A stretch of DNA of 6,000 bases from Rhodanobacteraceae bacterium. Lineage in GTDB: Bacteria; Pseudomonadota; Gammaproteobacteria; Xanthomonadales; Rhodanobacteraceae. Position numbers and translations under genes: made by a program. Every line of letters starts with the position of its first letter. The first letter of the stretch is position 1. This document shows positions 1-6,000 of the stretch, piece after piece. The notes beneath the pieces were generated by a model. That model saw only the letters and a list, made by a program, of their open reading frames with translations. It did no database searches and was not told the origin of the DNA. The stretch is from assembly GCA_025924775.1 (NCBI GenBank), contig JAICHS010000149.1, forward strand, positions 1 through 6,000. Direction: 5' to 3'.

Positions 1-617
1 CGCAGGTTCAGCACCCACGCGATTTCATCCAACGCCGATACCACATGGTGGCTGGCGCCGGCCTTGCGCATCGCGGCCCGCACGTCCGCGAGCTTTTGGG
101 CACGGGTATGGATCGCGTAGTCCAGCGGATGCTGGTAAACCTGCGCGTGTGGCAGCGGCGGGCGATCATTCCAGATTGTGGCGGGCAGGTCGTCCTCGAC
201 CAGGATCGCGCCGGGTTGCGCCAGCGCCTTGCGCAGCGCGCGCTCCGCCGCCAACGACAGCATGTCGGCGGCGCAGGCCACCCGGTCGCCCGCTTTGACG
301 CGTGCGCACAGCCATTCCACGTGCTCGGCGGTGTGCGGTACCACCAGTTTCACCAGTTCAATGCCGCTGCCCGCAAGCTGGCGTTCGGCCTGCGAAAAGT
401 ACCGCGAGTCGGTCCACACGCCTGCGAAGTCGGCGGTGACGATCAAGGTGCCCGCCGAGCCCGTGAAACCCGACAGCCACTTGCGTGCGGTCCAGTGCGC
501 GGGCAGGTATTCCGAAAGATGCGGGTCGGCGGTCGGCACGAGGCACGCGGCGATGCCGCGCTCGCGCATCGTGGCGCGCAGGGCGGCGATGCGTTGGGGG
601 ATGCTGGCGAGGGTCAT
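1..617 (-). CDS. Xaa-Pro aminopeptidase, long form (M24B family), 5' part only; runs off the left edge
   Basis: Aminopeptidases P remove the N-terminal residue from peptides whose second residue is proline, using a dinuclear metal site, usually in the cytosol. The minus-strand frame starts at ATG 617 and stays open to position 1, giving 205 complete codons. Residues 1 to about 140 form a creatinase-like N-terminal domain, with SEYLPAHW (35-42), SGFTGSAGT (49-57) and WTDSRYF (68-74), the usual landmarks. A second creatinase-like domain starts near EDDLPATIW (141-149), and LDEIAWVLNL (196-205) marks its end. This two-domain layout fits the roughly 600-residue XPNPEP1-like form rather than the shorter E. 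coli PepP. The catalytic M24 domain with its metal ligands would lie outside the window, so activity cannot be judged. The start matches the family N-terminus, although the upstream Shine-Dalgarno is weak (GGAA). The gene follows a decayed TPR gene on the same strand by 44 bp. The family call is secure; the exact substrate is not. Confidence 0.93.
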   Translation of the reverse strand, partial: MTLASIPQRIAALRATMRERGIAACLVPTADPHLSEYLPAHWTARKWLSGFTGSAGTLIVTADFAGVWTDSRYFSQAERQLAGSGIELVKLVVPHTAEHVEWLCARVKAGDRVACAADMLSLAAERALRKALAQPGAILVEDDLPATIWNDRPPLPHAQVYQHPLDYAIHTRAQKLADVRAAMRKAGASHHVVSALDEIAWVLNL

Positions 618-661
618 GGCGGATTCCGGCGGTAATGCAAGCCGCCATTGTGGCGCGACTG

Positions 662-1333
662 CTACGGCGTCGCCACCGCATCGGTGGGCACCGTCAGGCC
701 CATCTGCTTGCACAGTGCGGCGAAACGCGGGGCGTCCTTGTAACGCAGCAGCGGGTCGCTGGGCAGGAGGGCGGCGACATCGGCTGCAGCCGCTTGGCGT
801 GCGCGTTCCAGCCAGGCGGACATGGCGTCGGGTTGCTTGCGCAGCGCGTACCGCTCGGCGGTGTAATGGGGCTGGGTCTTGCCATATTGGGCGACATAGT
901 CGTGCTGGGTTGCGTCGGCTTCCGTGGCATTGCCACCTACCTGTCTGGCCAATGCCGCCGCAAGCGCCTTCGACGCGGGGCCTGTCTCCATGCCGGCGTC
1001 ACACTTGGTTGGTGGCCAGCGGCACGATGGCCACGGCCATGATGCCGATGATCGTGAAATCCAGCTTGCGGCCGGTGGCACGACGCGCGGAAGGGTCGCG
1101 CTCGCTGATTTCGCTTTCGCGTTTCAGCCCGTGCGGCGTGAACTCGTAGAACCACACCAGCGCGACCCAGAACGGAAAGCCGGTGATCGCCGCGACGAGA
1201 AACCAGCGTGTGATCCAATCGGGAAGGCCCACGCTGGGCCGAGCTGCGCGATGCCTGGTGCCAGCGCCCAGACGGCGGCTGCGTAGATCGCGGCCGCGCG
1301 GAACACGTTGCGGCGCTTGAGCTCCGCAAGCAA
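662..1333 (-). pseudogene. Remnant of a TPR-containing inner-membrane protein, frameshifted and internally deleted
   Basis: Three pieces in three minus-strand frames look like parts of one protein. Piece 1 (about 1333-1233) reads LLAELKRRNVFRAAAIYAAA and on into a first membrane segment. Piece 2 (1226-999) continues LPDWITRWFLVAAITGFPFW, then WFYEFTPHGLKRESEI, a basic stretch and a third hydrophobic segment near KLDFTIIGIMAVAIV, ending at TGA 999-1001. Piece 3 (about 991-662, 109 residues) has YALRKQPDAMSAWLERA and LLRYKDAPRFAALCKQMGL, as at the C-terminus of such TPR proteins. The intact family, as I recall it from Xanthomonadales, has several hundred residues, so most of the periplasmic TPR region is missing. 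A one-base deletion near 1232-1233 accounts for the switch from piece 1 to piece 2. No ATG precedes piece 1 at a plausible place; TTG 1333 is a possible original start. The role of the intact family is poorly defined. I am confident of the relatedness of the pieces, less so of the exact breakpoints. Confidence 0.72.
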
Positions 1334-1477
1334 CGATGGTGCATCCGCCAGCGCGCGTGGGTTCCGCGCCGGGGACGGCCCGGCCTCCGTCCGCGAATGT
1401 ACGCAATTGTGATGCGGGGTGCAGGCACGACGGCGCCATCCCCGCGGTGAGGGTTCTGACCCGTGTGCAGGGGGCGC

Positions 1478-1492
1478 GCACTCGCGGAGTGC
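1478..1492. promoter_or_regulatory. 6-bp palindrome upstream of pyrG, possible operator
   Basis: GCACTC and GAGTGC are perfect inverted copies separated by GCG. The palindrome lies 12 bp upstream of the candidate -10 box, so it covers the place where a -35 box would be. An 8-base direct repeat GTGCAGGG (1465-1472 and 1489-1496, 24 bp apart) overlaps its right arm. There is no T-run, so a terminator is unlikely. Binding by a regulator is inference only. Confidence 0.3.
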
Positions 1493-1504
1493 AGGGCGTG
1501 CCGC

Positions 1505-1510
1505 TAGAAT
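1505..1510 (+). promoter_or_regulatory. Candidate -10 box of the pyrG promoter (TAGAAT)
   Basis: TAGAAT differs from the sigma-70 consensus TATAAT at one base. It would place transcription start near 1517, giving a leader of about 19 nt before the pyrG ATG. No good -35 hexamer is present at 16-18 bp spacing; the palindrome at 1478-1492 occupies that position. The box overlaps an in-frame upstream ATG at 1509, which argues against that ATG as the pyrG start. Confidence 0.4.
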
Positions 1511-1535
1511 GACGCTTTCCACGAATGGCTTGACC

Positions 1536-3203
<1,668 letters not shown>

Positions 3204-3234
3204 GGCGAGATGCCGCTTCGACGCGCTCGGCTGT

Positions 3235-3258
3235 CGTAGGGGTGTGCCTGCACGCGAC
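3235..3258 (+). repeat. Degenerate half of a REP-like element
   Basis: This stretch resembles the left half of the REP-like element at 4186-4248: aligned with 4188-4211 it agrees at about 17 of 24 positions, including GTAGG and CCTGC. It can form a short stem (3242-3247 with 3250-3255, one G-T pair). No matching right half ending in CCTACA is seen in the rest of the pyrG-kdsA gap, so this is either a decayed copy or a single-sided element. Confidence 0.4.
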
Positions 3259-3369
3259 GGATATGCGGTGGAATGGCCCTCGCCGGAAACGAAGAAGCAG
3301 GCGCTGCGCGCCGGCCGGCTGCTGCAAGAGCGGCGCGTGCGGGATTGACGCCATGATGGAATTGGATCG

Positions 3370-4191
3370 ATGAACCTTTGCGGCTTCGAAGTCGGCCTCG
3401 ACCGGCCCTTGTTCCTGATCGCCGGCCCCTGCGTCGTCGAGTCCGAGCAGTTGCAGCTCGACGCGGCGGGCACGTTGAAAGAGATCACCGGCCGGCTCGG
3501 CATCAACTTCATCTTCAAGTCCAGCTTCGACAAGGCCAACCGCACCTCGGTGAACAGTTTCCGCGGCCTCGGGATGGAAGAGGGCCTGCGGATCCTGGGT
3601 GAAGTCAAGCGGCAGATCGGCGTGCCGGTGCTGACCGACGTGCACGAATACACGCCGTTCGACGAAGTCGCGGAAGTGGTGGACGTGCTGCAGACGCCGG
3701 CGTTCCTGTGCCGGCAGACCGATTTCATCCAGAAGGTCGCGCGGGCGGGCAAGCCGGTCAACATCAAGAAGGGCCAGTTCCTGTCGCCGTGGGACATGAA
3801 AAATGTCGTGGCGAAGGCGCGCGCGGTCGGCAACGACCAGCTCATGGTGTGCGAGCGCGGGGCAAGTTTTGGCTACAACAATCTCGTTTCCGACATGCGC
3901 AGCCTGGCGGTGATGCGGGAGACGAATTGCCCGGTGGTGTTCGACGCCACGCACTCGGTGCAGTTGCCGGGCGGACAGGGCACCAAGTCCGGCGGCCAGC
4001 GCGAGTTCGTGCCGGTGCTGGCGCGCGCCGCGGTGGCGGTTGGCGTTGCCGGCGTATTCATGGAAACGCACCCCGATCCCGACAAGGCGCTGTCCGATGG
4101 CCCGAACGCGTGGCCGCTCGACAAGATGGAAGCATTGCTCGAAGATTTGATGAAGCTGGATGCGGTGGCCAAGCAGTCCTCACTTTTGTAG
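3370..4191 (+). CDS. kdsA: 3-deoxy-D-manno-octulosonate-8-phosphate synthase, metal-dependent type
   Basis: KdsA condenses phosphoenolpyruvate with arabinose-5-phosphate to give KDO-8-phosphate, the first committed step toward the KDO of the LPS inner core. The 273-residue product is a TIM-barrel enzyme. Motifs include FKSSFDKANRTS (49-60), QTDFIQKVA (116-124), NIKKGQF (131-137) and DATHSVQLPGGQG (192-204). The metal ligands of the metal-dependent class are all visible: Cys21 (IAGPC), His195 (DATHS), Glu232 (METHPDP) and Asp243 (LSDGPN). E. coli KdsA has Asn in place of the Cys and needs no metal. The ATG at 3370 gives the expected N-terminus; the purine-rich GATGGA at 3355-3360, 9 nt upstream, is the likely ribosome-binding site. 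The C-terminus ends early (KQSSLL) against about 276-284 residues in relatives, because the stop codon lies inside a REP-like repeat. eno follows after 75 bp. Confidence 0.97.
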   Translation: MNLCGFEVGLDRPLFLIAGPCVVESEQLQLDAAGTLKEITGRLGINFIFKSSFDKANRTSVNSFRGLGMEEGLRILGEVKRQIGVPVLTDVHEYTPFDEVAEVVDVLQTPAFLCRQTDFIQKVARAGKPVNIKKGQFLSPWDMKNVVAKARAVGNDQLMVCERGASFGYNNLVSDMRSLAVMRETNCPVVFDATHSVQLPGGQGTKSGGQREFVPVLARAAVAVGVAGVFMETHPDPDKALSDGPNAWPLDKMEALLEDLMKLDAVAKQSSLL

Positions 4192-4248
4192 GCGCGCACC
4201 TGCGCGCAACCAATTGCCGTGGGTCGCCGGCGTGGCCGGCTCCTACAA
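4186..4248. repeat. REP-like double-hairpin element between kdsA and eno
   Basis: The outer arms TTGTAGG (4186-4192) and CCTACAA (4242-4248) are perfect inverted copies. Inside are two further hairpins: GCGCGCA/TGCGCGC (4192-4198 with 4201-4207) and GCCGGC-GTG-GCCGGC (4226-4240). This resembles the short TGTAGGAGCGC-type intergenic repeats that I recall as abundant in Xanthomonadales and pseudomonads, some of which are spread by REP-associated transposases (RAYT). No such transposase lies in the window. The left arm contains the kdsA stop codon TAG (4189-4191), and the right arm ends 6 bp before the eno Shine-Dalgarno. In RNA the structure could stabilise the kdsA transcript end, pause polymerase or affect eno translation; these effects are inference. 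There is no following T-run, so it is not a standard terminator. Confidence 0.75.
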
Positions 4249-4254
4249 CAACAT

Positions 4255-4258
4255 GGAG
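4255..4258 (+). promoter_or_regulatory. Ribosome-binding site of eno (GGAG), decides the GTG start
   Basis: GGAG lies 8 nt before GTG 4267, a normal spacing. It supports GTG 4267 over the in-frame GTG 4219, which lies inside the REP-like element and would add 16 residues unlike any enolase N-terminus. An ATG at 4253 overlaps the site but is out of frame. Confidence 0.7.
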
Positions 4259-4266
4259 CCGAAAAC

Positions 4267-5565
4267 GTGACAACAACCATCAAAACCCTCCACGCCCGCG
4301 AAGTCCTCGACAGCCGCGGCAACCCCACCCTGGAAGCCGAAGTCACGCTGGCCGACGGCGCGTTCGGTCGCGCGATCGTCCCGAGCGGCGCGTCCACCGG
4401 TACCCGCGAAGCCGTCGAGCTGCGCGATGGCGACCAGTCGCGTTACCTCGGCAAGGGCGTCTTGCTGGCGGTCGCCCACGTCAATGGCGAAATCGCCAAG
4501 GCACTGGCGGGATTCGACGCCGCCGACCAGAAAGGCCTCGACGCAAAATTGATCGCGCTGGATGGCACGCCCAACAAGTCGCGCCTGGGCGCCAACGCCA
4601 CGCTGGGCGCGTCATTGGCGGCCGCGCACGCGGTCGCGGCCTCGCGCAAACAGCCGCTGTGGAAATACATCGCGGGCGGGCGTGCGCCGGTGTTGCCCGT
4701 GCCGATGATGAATGTCATCAACGGCGGCGTGCATGCCGACAATCCGCTGGACATGCAGGAATTCATGGTGATGCCCGCGGGTTTCGAGAAGTTCTCGGAT
4801 GCGCTGCGCGCGGGCGTCGAAATATTCCACGCGTTGAAAACGCAGCTCAAGAAGCGTGGCATGAACACGGCGGTTGGCGATGAAGGCGGTTTCGCGCCCG
4901 CGCTGCGCTCGCACGAGGAAGCGATCGAAGTCATCCTGGAAGCCGTCGGCGCGGCGGGTTACCGGCCCGGCAAGCAGGTCTGGATCGCGCTGGATCCCGC
5001 GTCGTCGGAATTTTTCGACCACGGCGTGTATGACCTCAAGGGCGAAAACCGCAAGCTCGACGCCGCCGGCATGGTGGAGTTGTACACCGATTGGTGCCGC
5101 AAGTATCCGATCATCAGCATCGAGGACGGCCTGGCCGAGGGCGACCGGGAAGGCTGGAAACTGATCACGGAAAAACTGGGCAAGCAGATCCAGCTGGTGG
5201 GCGATGACCTGTTCGTCACCAATCCCGCGATCTTCCGCGAGGGCATCGCGGACCACATCGCCAATGCGATCCTGATCAAGGTGAACCAGATCGGCACGCT
5301 CAGCGAAACCCTGGAAGCCGTCGCGCTGGCGGATGCGGCGAAGTACGCGGCCGTGATGTCGCACCGCTCGGGTGAAACCGAAGACACCACCATCGCCGAC
5401 CTTGCCGTGGCCACCACGACCACCCAGATCAAGACCGGTTCACTGTGTCGCTCCGACCGTATCGCCAAGTACAACCAGTTGCTGCGGATCGAGGAACAAC
5501 TCGGGCCGGCGGCCAAGTATGCTGGCCGCGATGCATTCCCCAATCTCAAGGCGCTTCCCGGCTGA
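4267..5565 (+). CDS. eno: Enolase (phosphopyruvate hydratase)
   Basis: Enolase converts 2-phosphoglycerate to phosphoenolpyruvate in glycolysis and the reverse in gluconeogenesis; in many proteobacteria it is also part of the RNA degradosome. The 432-residue product has the usual length. The N-terminal cap carries AREVLDSRGNPT (10-21) and PSGASTGTREA (39-49), the mobile substrate loop. The barrel carries His156 (INGGVHADN), the catalytic pair Glu206 (GDEGG) and Lys338, the Mg ligands Asp243 (ALDPA), Glu286 (SIEDG) and Asp313 (VGDDLF), the signature ILIKVNQIGTLSET (335-348) and SHRSGETEDTTIADLAV (365-381). No key residue is missing. GTG is chosen as start because it fits both the Shine-Dalgarno and the family N-terminus. 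The product phosphoenolpyruvate is a KdsA substrate, which fits the neighbourhood. The gene may share transcription with kdsA across the REP-like element; no separate promoter is evident. Its stop codon overlaps the ftsB ribosome-binding site. Confidence 0.98.
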   Translation: MTTTIKTLHAREVLDSRGNPTLEAEVTLADGAFGRAIVPSGASTGTREAVELRDGDQSRYLGKGVLLAVAHVNGEIAKALAGFDAADQKGLDAKLIALDGTPNKSRLGANATLGASLAAAHAVAASRKQPLWKYIAGGRAPVLPVPMMNVINGGVHADNPLDMQEFMVMPAGFEKFSDALRAGVEIFHALKTQLKKRGMNTAVGDEGGFAPALRSHEEAIEVILEAVGAAGYRPGKQVWIALDPASSEFFDHGVYDLKGENRKLDAAGMVELYTDWCRKYPIISIEDGLAEGDREGWKLITEKLGKQIQLVGDDLFVTNPAIFREGIADHIANAILIKVNQIGTLSETLEAVALADAAKYAAVMSHRSGETEDTTIADLAVATTTTQIKTGSLCRSDRIAKYNQLLRIEEQLGPAAKYAGRDAFPNLKALPG

Positions 5566-5567
5566 GG
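5564..5567 (+). promoter_or_regulatory. Ribosome-binding site of ftsB (GAGG), overlapping the eno stop codon
   Basis: GAGG begins on the second base of the eno TGA (5563-5565) and lies 10 nt before TTG 5578. It supports the TTG start and suggests that ribosomes finishing eno could help initiation of ftsB. Coupling is inferred from the overlap alone. Confidence 0.5.
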
Positions 5568-5577
5568 TCGTCGTCCC

Positions 5578-5952
5578 TTGCTTCGTTGGATAGCTTTGAT
5601 CCTGATCGCCCTGTTGATCGGTCTGCAGATCAAGCTGTGGGTCGGTGACGGCGGCATGCGCGACCTGCGCGCGATCCGCGCGCGCGTGTCCGGGCAGCAG
5701 GCTGAAAACGCCAAGTTGAAACAGCGCAACGATGCGTTGCATGCCGACGTGGAAGACTTGAAGCACGGGCAGGATGCAGTGGAGTCGCGCGCGCGCTCAC
5801 AGCTCGGCTTGATCAAGCCCGGCGAGGTGTTCTACCAGGTGGTCAACACGCCGGTGGGCGCGTCCAGCGCGCTGCCACCTGCCGCGACGGCCGCGCCCGC
5901 GGCGACCGCCGCGGTGCCGCCGGCCAGCGCGGCTTCGACATCCGGCCCCTGA
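5578..5952 (+). CDS. ftsB: Cell division protein FtsB
   Basis: FtsB is a small bitopic inner-membrane protein that forms the FtsQ-FtsB-FtsL complex and helps activate septal wall synthesis. The 124-residue product has a very short cytoplasmic start (MLRW), one membrane segment (about 5-20, IALILIALLIGLQIKL), then a periplasmic coiled coil (about 28-68) with QQAENAKLKQRNDALHADV (40-58). The conserved family block ESRARSQLGLIKPGEVFYQV spans residues 69-88. The region from 94 to the end is an Ala/Pro/Thr-rich tail of about 30 residues with no recognisable domain; typical FtsB proteins are about 90-120 residues, so the tail accounts for the extra length. The start is TTG, since no ATG or GTG gives the full membrane segment. 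The gene starts 12 bp after eno; the eno-ftsB order, usually followed by ispD, is widespread in gammaproteobacteria. It is very probably cotranscribed with eno. Confidence 0.93.
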   Translation: MLRWIALILIALLIGLQIKLWVGDGGMRDLRAIRARVSGQQAENAKLKQRNDALHADVEDLKHGQDAVESRARSQLGLIKPGEVFYQVVNTPVGASSALPPAATAAPAATAAVPPASAASTSGP

Positions 5953-5978
5953 GGCGCGGCGCGGTCGGGGCGTTCCGC

Positions 5979-5984
5979 TAAACT
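5979..5984 (+). promoter_or_regulatory. Weak -10-like box after ftsB (TAAACT)
   Basis: TAAACT matches TATAAT at four of six positions and sits in the context CCGCTA, like the candidate pyrG -10 box. No convincing -35 hexamer is found 16-18 bp upstream. It could serve the next gene, which in relatives is ispD, but that gene is not in the window. Confidence 0.2.
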
Positions 5985-6000
5985 TGCGGGCTGTGCGGAA

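Noticed and set aside
628..646. GGCGG/CCGCC hairpin between the aminopeptidase start and the pseudogene end, as a terminator
   Set aside because: The stem is only 5 bp, the loop is 9 nt and no T-run follows on either strand; it is expected by chance at this GC content.
647..652. CACAAT on the minus strand as a -10 box for the aminopeptidase gene
   Set aside because: It matches the consensus at only four of six positions and the -35 region matches at about three of six; too weak to list.
45..1149. Plus-strand frames of about 185-323 codons over the left part
   Set aside because: They are antisense to the aminopeptidase and to the TPR pseudogene, whose minus-strand translations are recognisable, and they show no protein-like motif of their own.
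1419..1535. Longer PyrG starting upstream of ATG 1536
   Set aside because: The extra residues have no counterpart in known PyrG proteins, and the candidate -10 box lies within the extension.
3708..4883. A 391-codon plus-strand frame spanning the end of kdsA and the start of eno
   Set aside because: It overlaps two secure genes in another frame, crosses the REP-like element and has an Arg/Gly-rich composition with no recognisable domain.

Overview
The window is a high-GC (roughly two-thirds GC by eye), densely coding piece of a gammaproteobacterial chromosome, most likely from Xanthomonadales/Lysobacterales and probably near Rhodanobacteraceae. The reasons are the gene order pyrG-kdsA-eno-ftsB, the metal-dependent type of KdsA, the remnant of a TPR membrane protein of a kind that I recall as common in that order, and a TGTAGG-type REP-like repeat. 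The assignment comes from remembered family sequences, not from a search.

Left part, minus strand (1-1333). The 5' part of a long-form Xaa-Pro aminopeptidase (M24B) runs off the left edge. Immediately upstream of it, on the same strand, lies a decayed gene for a three-membrane-segment TPR protein. Its N-terminal membrane part is frameshifted, almost all of its TPR body is gone, and a C-terminal piece remains in a third frame. About 200 bp then separate it from the divergent pyrG, and this stretch holds a candidate pyrG promoter with a 6-bp palindrome over the -35 position.

Right part, plus strand (1536-5952). Four housekeeping genes lie head to tail: pyrG (CTP synthase), kdsA (KDO-8-phosphate synthase), eno (enolase) and ftsB (divisome protein). 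CTP supplies CMP-KDO formation, KdsA uses phosphoenolpyruvate, and enolase makes phosphoenolpyruvate, so the first three genes are linked metabolically around LPS core synthesis. FtsB links the cluster to cell division. eno begins with GTG and ftsB with TTG; both starts are supported by Shine-Dalgarno-like sites, and that of ftsB overlaps the eno stop codon. A REP-like double hairpin sits between kdsA and eno and contains the kdsA stop codon. A degenerate half copy of the same motif lies in the 166-bp pyrG-kdsA gap. The last 48 bp after ftsB hold only a weak -10-like box; in related genomes ispD usually follows.

I see no new multi-gene system here. The points worth a second look are the TPR pseudogene, the REP element abutting the eno ribosome-binding site, the small anomalies in the pyrG-kdsA gap, and a Gln-to-His change next to the glutaminase cysteine of PyrG.
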